DNA of 8,455 bases from JAVBUP01 sp031555175 (lineage in GTDB: Bacteria > Bacillota_I > Bacilli_A > Erysipelotrichales > Coprobacillaceae), in NCBI GenBank assembly GCA_031555175.1, contig JAVBUP010000071.1, positions 1 through 8,455 of the forward strand, in the 5' to 3' direction. Shown here one piece after another: positions 1-5,513 of the stretch (its first letter is position 1; each line of letters begins with the position of its first letter). The notes under the pieces are model-generated. The model was not told the DNA's origin. It worked only from the letters and a program-made list of their open reading frames with translations, and did no database searches. A program made the position numbers and the translations under genes.

Positions 1-83
1 AATATTATAATGAAGAAAGAATAAAAGAAAAACTAGGTTGGATGAGCCCGACAGAATATCGTCTCAATAACCTAGTTGTATAA
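1..83 (+). CDS. IS3-family transposase OrfB, C-terminal end (partial, 5' end outside window)
   Basis: The frame beginning at base 3 encodes 26 residues, starting YYNEERIKEKLGWMSP and ending at TAA (81-83). The pattern YYN-ER-K-LG-MSP-EYR is the standard C-terminus of the rve (DDE) integrase domain of IS3-family OrfB transposases, which joins the element's ends to target DNA. The catalytic DDE residues lie upstream, outside the window, so whether the enzyme is intact cannot be judged. The inverted repeat 33 bp downstream supports the assignment. The IS150 subgroup is inferred from the repeat rather than from this short peptide. Confidence 0.85.
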   Translation, partial: YYNEERIKEKLGWMSPTEYRLNNLVV

Positions 84-87
84 TAAA

Positions 88-110
88 GAGAAGCGATATA
101 ATCGTTTCTC
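88..110. other. Hairpin inside the IS right end, possible terminator
   Basis: A 10-bp stem (GAGAAGCGAT with ATCGTTTCTC, one G-T pair) closes a 3-base loop directly after the transposase stop codon. On the plus strand it is followed by ATAAAAG, so there is no proper T-tract. Read on the minus strand it is followed by TTTATTAT but carries one A-C mismatch. It could end transcripts entering the IS from the flanking HAD gene, or simply be part of the IS end. Confidence 0.4.
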
Positions 111-115
111 ATAAA

Positions 116-140
116 AGTCTAACTTTTTGGGAGCACATCA
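116..140 (-). repeat. Terminal inverted repeat (IRR) of the IS3-family element
   Basis: Read inward on the minus strand the end begins TGATGTGCTCCCAAAAAGTT. This matches the general form of IS150-group ends in Firmicutes: a 5'-TG terminus, a C-rich block, then AAAAAGTTAGAC. The partner repeat lies outside the window, so the exact inner boundary is estimated. Confidence 0.7.
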
Positions 141-162
141 ATAGGAGTATTTCTCTTTAGTA

Positions 163-1011
163 TTATTTTATAATCTCATATATTGCTTCTGCAAAACCAT
201 CGTCATTACAAGAAGCCACGACCTTATAAGCGATGTCTAGTAATTCTTGAGTAGCATTAGCTGGTGCAAATGAATATTTGAACCTTTCAAACATTGAAAT
301 ATCATTCATGCCATCGCCTAAGACTATTACTTCATCTTTTTTAATTCCAAGAATTTGGCATGCATCTTCTAAAATAATTCCTTTTTGTGCTTTATAAGTT
401 GTAACCTCTAAATTATCTGAATAACTCGATAAATAAGAAATGCCTTCTAAACTCTTGAACTCTTCTTTAATCTTATTGATAGGTTCAGGGTCATTAATAG
501 TAAACGCCTCAATTTTAATGATATTTGGATTAGTAGCTAAGAATTGATTTGTATCATTGATTTTTACAAGATGAAAGCAAGGCATAAACTTTTGTCTTTC
601 CTCATCATCTTTTCTAGCTCCAAATCTTTGTTTGCCACGTTCTAAGAAACAATCTCTTACCCAATCTGGATCTTGCTCGCTATAGAATCCATTTGTAGTG
701 TACACCATGAATGGTATATTGCGTTTTAAAAATATGTTAACAACATCCTTATAGTGCTTTACATCTAGATACTCGGTAACAACTAAATTACCAGCGTGAT
801 CTCTAAATTCTGCACCATTTCCAGTAATACTTAAATTAGATAAATTATATTTTTCAATTAGATCGGTAATCATACTAAAATCTCTACCAGTTGCTAAAAC
901 CAACTCAGCACCTTTTTCTTTAGCGTAGTTGATAGCTTCTAAGTTTTTTTTCGATATCCCGCCCTCTGTTAACAGAGTTCCATCTAAGTCAGTAACAATT
1001 AGTTTAATCAT
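163..1011 (-). CDS. Cof-type HAD-superfamily phosphatase
   Basis: This is a 282-residue cytosolic phosphatase of the haloacid dehalogenase superfamily, Cof/YidA type (subclass IIB cap), which usually hydrolyses sugar phosphates or similar small phosphoesters. All four motifs are visible: DLDGT (nucleophile D8, acid/base D10), ATGRD with T41, K210 in KAQKG, and GDGMND with D233 and D237 for Mg2+. The cap domain lies between motifs II and III, and the length is normal for the family. The ATG at 1011 is preceded by AGGAGA about 6 bases upstream. It is paralogous to the HAD gene at 4558-5379 (both have KKN-EAIN shortly after motif I). The substrate cannot be read from sequence. The stop codon lies 22 bp from an IS end, and no terminator of its own is visible. 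Confidence 0.93.
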   Translation of the reverse strand: MIKLIVTDLDGTLLTEGGISKKNLEAINYAKEKGAELVLATGRDFSMITDLIEKYNLSNLSITGNGAEFRDHAGNLVVTEYLDVKHYKDVVNIFLKRNIPFMVYTTNGFYSEQDPDWVRDCFLERGKQRFGARKDDEERQKFMPCFHLVKINDTNQFLATNPNIIKIEAFTINDPEPINKIKEEFKSLEGISYLSSYSDNLEVTTYKAQKGIILEDACQILGIKKDEVIVLGDGMNDISMFERFKYSFAPANATQELLDIAYKVVASCNDDGFAEAIYEIIK

Positions 1012-1135
1012 ACAAATTCTCCTATTCTCTTATTATATTTTATCATATTGATTATTGTATAATGTTTATTTGCAGAGTTTGAAAAAATAAAAAACTATAT
1101 TCAGTGATAGATTTAATAGATAATAGTTAGTATTT

Positions 1136-1144
1136 TGCTATATA
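1136..1144 (+). promoter_or_regulatory. Possible extended -10 promoter for the MBL-GNAT operon
   Basis: TGC followed by TATATA (or TATAAT two bases further on) lies about 70 bp before the start codon. No good -35 box lies at the expected distance. The 205-bp divergent region (1012-1216) is very AT-rich, so such matches arise by chance. It must contain promoters in both directions, but I cannot place the leftward one. Confidence 0.25.
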
Positions 1145-1201
1145 ATAATAAAATATTTAATTCAAGCCCACAGTATAGTGGTTTTGTATTATAATATACA
1201 T

Positions 1202-1208
1202 AAGGAGG
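1202..1208 (+). promoter_or_regulatory. Ribosome binding site that fixes the MBL start
   Basis: AAGGAGG sits 8 bases before ATG 1217. An in-frame GTG at 1178 would add 13 residues (VLYYNIHKEEAV after the start) that translate the leader and the ribosome binding site itself and have no counterpart in the family. The ATG is therefore preferred. Confidence 0.85.
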
Positions 1209-1216
1209 AAGCAGTT

Positions 1217-1831
1217 ATGAAAATAAAATGGTTAGGTCATGCCTGCTATAAAATAGAGGCAGATAATTATGCAATAGTAGTGGATCCATTTATTGATGGA
1301 TCAGTACCTGGGTTAAACAACATTAGAGAAGAGGCAAATTTGGTACTATGTAGTCATGAACATGGAGATCATAACTTTAGAGATGGAGTAAAAATCATCA
1401 GCAATGATAGCAAACCATTAAAAGTATCGACAATAAACTCATATCATGATGATGTACAAGGCGCAAAAAGAGGAGAAAACATTATCCATATTATTGAATC
1501 CGATGATGTAAGAGTTGCACACTTTGGAGACTTAGGATGTGATTTGACATTTGAACAAATCCAAATACTTGGTCACCTAGATGCTGTACTAATTCCTGTA
1601 GGTGGTTATTATACAATTGATGGACCACAAGCTAAAGCAATTGTGGATAAATTAGATGTTAATGTTGTTATTCCAATGCATTATTGTGGTGATGGATTTG
1701 GTTTTGATGTCATTAGTGATATTACTCCATTTGCCAGTTTGTGTGATAATATCGTTGAATTAAAGACAAATACAGTTGAGATTACGCCAAATATGCCAAA
1801 AGCGACAATAATTATGGATTTTAATAAGTAG
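1217..1831 (+). CDS. Metallo-beta-lactamase-fold hydrolase (lactamase_B_3/UPF0173-like)
   Basis: This is a 204-residue cytosolic metal-dependent hydrolase of the metallo-beta-lactamase fold. The metal ligand set looks complete: SHEHGDH (H47, H49, D51, H52), H77 in YHDD, D105 in HFGDLG, and H155 in MHY. The WLGHACYKIE start, the HFGDLG segment and the IPVGG block are typical of the small stand-alone group often annotated as UPF0173 or L-ascorbate-6-phosphate lactonase-like. The true substrate of most members is unknown, and an antibiotic-hydrolysing role is not suggested. It is the first gene of a probable operon, since the GNAT gene begins 2 bases after its TAG stop. The ATG start is set by a strong ribosome binding site. 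Confidence 0.92.
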   Translation: MKIKWLGHACYKIEADNYAIVVDPFIDGSVPGLNNIREEANLVLCSHEHGDHNFRDGVKIISNDSKPLKVSTINSYHDDVQGAKRGENIIHIIESDDVRVAHFGDLGCDLTFEQIQILGHLDAVLIPVGGYYTIDGPQAKAIVDKLDVNVVIPMHYCGDGFGFDVISDITPFASLCDNIVELKTNTVEITPNMPKATIIMDFNK

Positions 1832-1833
1832 AT

Positions 1834-2454
1834 ATGGCAGATTATAATTTATTTATGGTATGTAAGAAACTTAATAAACAAGCTTTAACTAATTTACCCA
1901 TGGGGTATTCTATCAGAACATGTCGTAGAGATGAGTTTAAAATATGGGCTGCATTTCCTTTCGATGATGATGAACAAGCCCTCAAATATTATCCATATAT
2001 GGAAGAATACTTTAGCAATGTTTATGATGAATCATTTTTTGATAAATGCATTTTTGTTTGTGATAACGAAGATAAGCCAGTTGCAACATGCTTTATATGG
2101 AAGTCATATAATGCCTTTAATGCAGTGCATTGGTTTAAGACCTTAAAAGAATATGAGGGGAAAGGTATTGGGAGAGCACTACTTTCTAATTGCTTGCAGC
2201 AATTAAGGCCTGATGATTTCCCAATCTATTTACATACTCACCCAGAAAGTTTTAGAGCAATTAAGCTTTATAATGATTTTGGTTTTGAATTAATTACGGA
2301 TAAAATTGTTGGATATCGAGAAAACCATCTTAATATTATGCAGGCCTATCTTAAAGAGCATATGCCTGAAAATGTATTTAATGAATTACATTATACTAAG
2401 GCTCCAAAGGATTTTCTACAAGCAGTTAAGATATCAGAAATTGATCAATTTTAA
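1834..2454 (+). CDS. GNAT-family N-acetyltransferase
   Basis: This is a 206-residue Gcn5-related acetyltransferase that would transfer acetyl from acetyl-CoA to an amine. The acetyl-CoA pyrophosphate-binding loop is YEGKGIGRALL (residues 107-117), and a typical motif B follows (HPESFRAIKLYNDFGFELI, ending in the Y-x-x-x-GF turn). The N-terminal 100 residues are less conserved and likely carry substrate specificity. It starts 2 bases after the MBL stop codon without a clear Shine-Dalgarno of its own, which suggests translational coupling. Its TAA stop lies at the base of the shared terminator hairpin. Substrate unknown; a protein, antibiotic or small-amine acceptor are all possible. Confidence 0.9.
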   Translation: MADYNLFMVCKKLNKQALTNLPMGYSIRTCRRDEFKIWAAFPFDDDEQALKYYPYMEEYFSNVYDESFFDKCIFVCDNEDKPVATCFIWKSYNAFNAVHWFKTLKEYEGKGIGRALLSNCLQQLRPDDFPIYLHTHPESFRAIKLYNDFGFELITDKIVGYRENHLNIMQAYLKEHMPENVFNELHYTKAPKDFLQAVKISEIDQF

Positions 2455-2479
2455 AACCACATCTCCATGATGTGGTTTT
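2453..2479. terminator. Bidirectional terminator between convergent genes
   Basis: An 11-bp perfect stem, AAAACCACATC with GATGTGGTTTT, closes a 5-base loop (TCCAT). The A/T tracts on both sides give a T-tract in either direction. The GNAT stop codon (2452-2454) overlaps its left foot and the DUF2935 stop codon (2478-2480) overlaps its right foot, so one hairpin serves both transcripts. Confidence 0.85.
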
Positions 2480-3509
2480 ATAATACAATTGTTTTTTTAG
2501 TAATCTGTTGGCTATCAGTTTTAACATCGATATTACGAAAACTATTTTCATCAAACACATCTTCAACTATCTCTCTAATATCATCTTCCCTAGTAAATGT
2601 ATCGCCATGGACTTTAGATAAATTGTATAAATAATAGTTTGCCTCACGTAATAAATGATCAGCCAATAATGGTATTATTATTGATAATAAATTATTATCT
2701 AAAATTAGTTTAACACCATCCGTTTTGAAATCTTTAAAGTTATTTGTAAGAGTTGCATTATCATTCGTAATAACATCAATTGATTCAGGAGTTGCTTCAG
2801 CAGTTTTTTTGATAAGTTCGGCATATTTTTGAGCAAATTCATTAGCATTATTAATCTTTTGTTGTTCACTTGGATCAAGTAATCCACGAATAGTTTTTGC
2901 ATGACCTTCCATAAATTCATTGAAATATAATTGATTATTTTTTATATTTGAAAAATCTGTCAGAAGTCTATCTTGAATATTTGATAGTTGTTGATAGTAG
3001 TATTTTGCTTCATCTAAAATGTGGTTAATTAGATTAGGATAGAGTGAAGTAAAAACTCTGCCATCTAGGACATATGCTAATAGATTAGTTTTATATTGAA
3101 TGAATTGTGTAACTAGATCTTTGGCCTTATCATTTATTTCTTCAACTTTGCTAGTGGTATTAGTAGATGGTTGTACATCATCACTGCTAACTATTGATAG
3201 TTCTTGTTTAGTTAATTCAGTATCAATAGGAATACCAGTAAAGTATTCAGTTAGTTTTTCAGTACTCAAAGTATATGGAGTAGTAAACATGTTAGCATTT
3301 AAACTAGTATTATCAATATTACCATTAGCTAATTTTGTGACTTCATTTAATAGCTCTTCGAATTGATGGCGGTATGTAGCCGCCTCTTTCTTTAGTCTTT
3401 CAACATTATTAGTTAGCGCTAGTTCGATAAATAGCGCATGCTCCTTCATAATTCTAGAAAAGAATAGATTCAAGCGTATTGAATCAAGAATGTATTGTTG
3501 ATTATTCAT
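2478..3509 (-). CDS. DUF2935 domain protein, two-repeat, ferritin-like
   Basis: This is a 343-residue soluble, helical protein that I recognise as DUF2935, a family largely confined to Firmicutes and of unknown function. It has two related halves. The first has KEHALFIEL (E23, H24, E29) and later ILDEAKYYYQQL; the second has FMEGHAKTIRGLL and later LLREANYYLYNL. The regularly spaced E and H residues in helices suggest a metal-binding helical bundle, which is an inference consistent with the ferritin-like fold reported for the family. No signal peptide or membrane segment is present. The start at 3509 has AGGTGA upstream. The pfkB-type gene just upstream ends at its own terminator, so this gene probably has a separate promoter in 3510-3552, though no convincing -35/-10 pair is visible. 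Confidence 0.85.
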   Translation of the reverse strand: MNNQQYILDSIRLNLFFSRIMKEHALFIELALTNNVERLKKEAATYRHQFEELLNEVTKLANGNIDNTSLNANMFTTPYTLSTEKLTEYFTGIPIDTELTKQELSIVSSDDVQPSTNTTSKVEEINDKAKDLVTQFIQYKTNLLAYVLDGRVFTSLYPNLINHILDEAKYYYQQLSNIQDRLLTDFSNIKNNQLYFNEFMEGHAKTIRGLLDPSEQQKINNANEFAQKYAELIKKTAEATPESIDVITNDNATLTNNFKDFKTDGVKLILDNNLLSIIIPLLADHLLREANYYLYNLSKVHGDTFTREDDIREIVEDVFDENSFRNIDVKTDSQQITKKTIVL

Positions 3510-3552
3510 TGTATCACCTAATAAAAGTATATTAAATAAAGTTCAAAATAGA

Positions 3553-3582
3553 ATAATAAAAAGTAAGATTCGAATCTTACTT
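3553..3582 (-). terminator. Rho-independent terminator of the sugar kinase gene
   Basis: The 20-bp perfect palindrome AGTAAGATTCGAATCTTACT (3562-3581), extended by one A-T pair on each side, forms a 9-bp stem with a TCGA loop. It is followed on the minus strand by TTTATTATT. The kinase TAA stop (3577-3579) lies inside the upstream arm of the stem. Confidence 0.85.
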
Positions 3583-4485
3583 CTTTAAGCTGTCATATAC
3601 TGCTAGTATTTTAGCACTTGTTGCGATACCTTTAGTAAAAGCAGTCGCTCCACCGCAAGCAGTGCCAAATATTAAAGCATCTTTGAAATCTTTAGTTTCT
3701 AAATATTTAGCCATAAATCCAGCAATCATAGAATCGCCAGCACCAATGCTACTTAATACTTCGCCATCTGCTACGCCCATTTCGATGATTTCACCATCTT
3801 GTGTTAACAACAAAGAACCATACTTACCTCTAGATACTAATACGTTTTGTGCACCTAAAGTTTGAAGTTGTTTCGCATAAGTAATAATATCTTCTACACA
3901 ATTTACTTTTACTTGTAGACTTTCTTCTACCTCTTGAACATTCGGTTTAATTAGGAACGGTCGATATTTTAAAGCATTAATTAATTTCTTGCCAGTTGTA
4001 TCGATAACGCATAAAACATTATTTTTGGTAGCTAAATCAAGAATTATGTCATAGGCATCTTGACTAATCCCTAAGGGAATACTGCCACCTAATATTAAAA
4101 TATCATTTTCATCTAATACTTCAATTTGTTTGAGTAATCTAGCAAAAACATCATCACTAACGACTGGACCTTGGGCATTAATATCAGTTTCTACACCACT
4201 TCTGACTTTAATGTTAATTCTTGTCATACCATCATCTAACTCAATAAAATCATGGTTAATGTTTTGCTTTGCTAGTTCATCAAGTAAGTATTTACCAGTG
4301 AAGCCGGCTATATATCCTAATGCAGTATTATCTACATTTAAACGAGTTAAGACAATAGACATGTTTAACCCCTTACCACCAATGATGAATTCTTCATTAT
4401 AACTACGGTTAATTTTATCTAATTGATAGTTGTCTACATCGAGAAAGTAATCTAAAGATGGGTTAAGCGTTACAGTATAAATCAT
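3577..4485 (-). CDS. fruK: 1-phosphofructokinase / hexose-phosphate kinase (PfkB family)
   Basis: This is a 302-residue cytosolic sugar kinase of the PfkB/ribokinase family. The TLNPSLD start (substrate-contacting D12), GGKGLN (36-41), FIAGFTG-like block and C-terminal GAGDS (248-252, catalytic base D251) match the 1-phosphofructokinase/tagatose-6-phosphate kinase group, which makes bisphosphorylated sugars from PTS-derived sugar phosphates using ATP. Similarity to FruK seems greatest (residues TRINIKV, ETDINAQGP). Usual fru partners, a DeoR-type FruR regulator and a fructose PTS permease, are absent from the neighbourhood; a HAD phosphatase lies upstream. LacC-type tagatose-6-phosphate kinase is the main alternative. 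The ATG at 4485 is chosen over the GTG at 4494 because the GTG lies inside the Shine-Dalgarno. Confidence 0.88.
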   Translation of the reverse strand: MIYTVTLNPSLDYFLDVDNYQLDKINRSYNEEFIIGGKGLNMSIVLTRLNVDNTALGYIAGFTGKYLLDELAKQNINHDFIELDDGMTRINIKVRSGVETDINAQGPVVSDDVFARLLKQIEVLDENDILILGGSIPLGISQDAYDIILDLATKNNVLCVIDTTGKKLINALKYRPFLIKPNVQEVEESLQVKVNCVEDIITYAKQLQTLGAQNVLVSRGKYGSLLLTQDGEIIEMGVADGEVLSSIGAGDSMIAGFMAKYLETKDFKDALIFGTACGGATAFTKGIATSAKILAVYDSLKK

Positions 4486-4490
4486 GATTA

Positions 4491-4496
4491 TCACCT
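4491..4496 (-). promoter_or_regulatory. Ribosome binding site that fixes the kinase start
   Basis: AGGTGA on the minus strand ends 5 bases before ATG 4485. The alternative in-frame GTG (4494) is part of this site. The family also usually begins MIYTVTLNP, which matches the ATG. Confidence 0.8.
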
Positions 4497-4503
4497 CACC
4501 TAA

Positions 4504-4512
4504 ATAATAACA
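4504..4512 (-). promoter_or_regulatory. Possible extended -10 promoter of the kinase gene
   Basis: TGT-TATTAT on the minus strand is an extended -10 with one mismatch to TATAAT. It lies between the upstream HAD terminator and the kinase ribosome binding site. The -35 position (TTTTAT) is poor, and the leader would be very short. Some promoter is expected here because a terminator precedes the gene. Confidence 0.35.
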
Positions 4513-4523
4513 CTTTTTTTTAG

Positions 4524-4553
4524 AAAATAAAAAGCATATTATTAGTATGCTTT
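4524..4553 (-). terminator. Rho-independent terminator of the second HAD gene
   Basis: On the minus strand AAAGCATA pairs with TATGCTTT (8 bp, 7-base loop), followed by TTTTTATTTTC. It lies 4 bases past the HAD stop codon and separates that gene from the kinase gene downstream. Confidence 0.75.
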
Positions 4554-4557
4554 AGTA

Positions 4558-5379
4558 TTAAACATTTAAAATGAAGTTTTCTATTACTTCCGCAACGGCA
4601 GCATCATCGCATGTATTTTCACATACATAATCAACAAGTTCGAATAATTCTGGGCGGCTATTCTTAACAGCTACACCTAAACCAGCTTTTACTAACATTG
4701 ACACGTCATTGAAGTTATCACCAATTGCAATAGTTTCTTCTTGCTTTACTCCTAGTTTCTCAGCTAGTAATAACATTCCTTCGCCTTTATCAATACCTTT
4801 ATGATTACACTCTAGAAATTTTCCTGAAGAATAAGAAATCTCTGCTTCACCTTCACATAACTCTTCAATTTCTTTCTTCATTGCGATTAAATCATCATAA
4901 GAAGTGTCCACACTTGTTTCAAGTAAAACTTTAATAACTGGTAAGTCAGTTACTTCAGATAAGTCATTAATAAATTTTTGATAAGGTGCATGACGATCTC
5001 TGTGGTTCAACAAAGATCGATCGCCATTAATAACATTCGATGATCCTGTAGACATGACATTTACAGTCAAATTCAACTCCTTACCTCGTTTAACCATTTT
5101 TTCTGCTACATGGTAAGGCAATGGATTACTATAAATTATCTCTCCAGTATGAGTATTAGTAATAACTGCGCCATTACAATTTATCATAAAATCTCCTGGT
5201 TGATTTAACCCAGCCTGCAGCATAACATCTTCAGCCGAAAAGAAAGGACGACCAGTATTAATTACTGTTCTGACGCCAAGTTCTCTAGCTTTATTGATTG
5301 CCTCAATATTTTTTTTAGGAATTGTATAATCTCTTGCTAAAAATGTTTCATCTAAATCTATACATACTATTTTATACAT
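4558..5379 (-). CDS. Cof-type HAD-superfamily phosphatase (DLDET variant)
   Basis: This is a 273-residue phosphatase of the Cof-type HAD group, probably acting on a sugar phosphate or nucleotide-derived phosphoester in the cytosol. The catalytic set is complete: D8 and D10 in DLDET, T42 in NTGRP, K198 in DKGEG, and GDNFND with D221 and D225. Motif I has Glu where the commonest form has Gly (DxDGT); this variant occurs in active family members and does not imply inactivation. The ATG is preceded by GGTGAT, a moderate ribosome binding site. It is followed by its own terminator, then by the kinase gene, so a metabolic link is possible but not shown. The protein is a diverged paralogue of the HAD at 163-1011. 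Confidence 0.92.
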   Translation of the reverse strand: MYKIVCIDLDETFLARDYTIPKKNIEAINKARELGVRTVINTGRPFFSAEDVMLQAGLNQPGDFMINCNGAVITNTHTGEIIYSNPLPYHVAEKMVKRGKELNLTVNVMSTGSSNVINGDRSLLNHRDRHAPYQKFINDLSEVTDLPVIKVLLETSVDTSYDDLIAMKKEIEELCEGEAEISYSSGKFLECNHKGIDKGEGMLLLAEKLGVKQEETIAIGDNFNDVSMLVKAGLGVAVKNSRPELFELVDYVCENTCDDAAVAEVIENFILNV

Positions 5380-5396
5380 TCTTTATCACCATATAT

Positions 5397-5425
5397 ATTG
5401 TCTTAAAAAAAGCTCGCAATGTCAA
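5397..5425 (-). promoter_or_regulatory. Possible promoter of the second HAD gene
   Basis: A perfect -35 TTGACA (5420-5425) is followed after 17 bases by GACAAT (4 of 6 to TATAAT). The start of transcription would fall close to the ribosome binding site (5385-5390), giving an unusually short leader, so this is tentative. Confidence 0.4.
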
Positions 5426-5462
5426 TGTATTTTAAGATTATGAAAAAACTACTAACTGTCGG

Positions 5463-5491
5463 TTTACAAAAAATAGAAAAAGATGTAGTAT
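5463..5491 (+). promoter_or_regulatory. Probable promoter of the HTH-exonuclease gene
   Basis: TTTACA (5463-5468), a 17-base spacer and TAGTAT (5486-5491) precede the ribosome binding site by a suitable distance. The two hexamers match the sigma-A consensus at 5 and 4 of 6 positions. Confidence 0.5.
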
Positions 5492-5501
5492 ATGAAAGGA
5501 T

Positions 5502-5509
5502 GGAGGTGA
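5502..5509 (+). promoter_or_regulatory. Strong ribosome binding site supporting a GTG start
   Basis: GGAGGTGA ends 4 bases before GTG 5514. No in-frame ATG occurs nearby until codon 24, which lies inside the first HTH-like segment, so the GTG is accepted as the start. Confidence 0.8.
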
Positions 5510-5513
5510 GAGT

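Larger units (their letters stand above)
1..140 (+). mobile_element. Right end of an IS3-family insertion sequence (partial)
   Basis: This is the 3' end of an insertion sequence running in from the left edge: the transposase C-terminus (to 83), a short hairpin, and a terminal inverted repeat ending in CA at 140. The transposase tail and the CA end fit the IS3 family, and the repeat resembles the IS150 group. The left end is outside the window, so length and completeness are unknown. A 3-bp target duplication would start with ATA (141-143) but cannot be confirmed here. Confidence 0.8.

Noticed and set aside
1165..1186. Possible small hairpin CCAC/GTGG followed by TTTTG before the MBL gene
   Set aside because: A 4-bp stem is too weak to call a terminator, riboswitch or attenuator.
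1178..1216. N-terminal extension of the MBL-fold hydrolase from a GTG start
   Set aside because: It translates the leader and the AAGGAGG site, and the family begins at the MKIKWLGHA position; ATG 1217 is better.
1217..1831. Beta-lactam resistance enzyme
   Set aside because: No signal peptide, short length, and the motif context belongs to the cytosolic UPF0173-like group, not to class B beta-lactamases.
3100..3366. Plus-strand open frame opposite the DUF2935 gene
   Set aside because: It is antisense to a convincing coding region, without ribosome binding site or family resemblance.
4130..4402. Plus-strand open frame opposite the sugar kinase gene
   Set aside because: It is a shadow of the recognised kinase; no ribosome binding site or known motif.
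4486..4494. GTG start for the sugar kinase three codons upstream
   Set aside because: The codon overlaps the AGGTGA ribosome binding site and ATG 4485 is correctly spaced.
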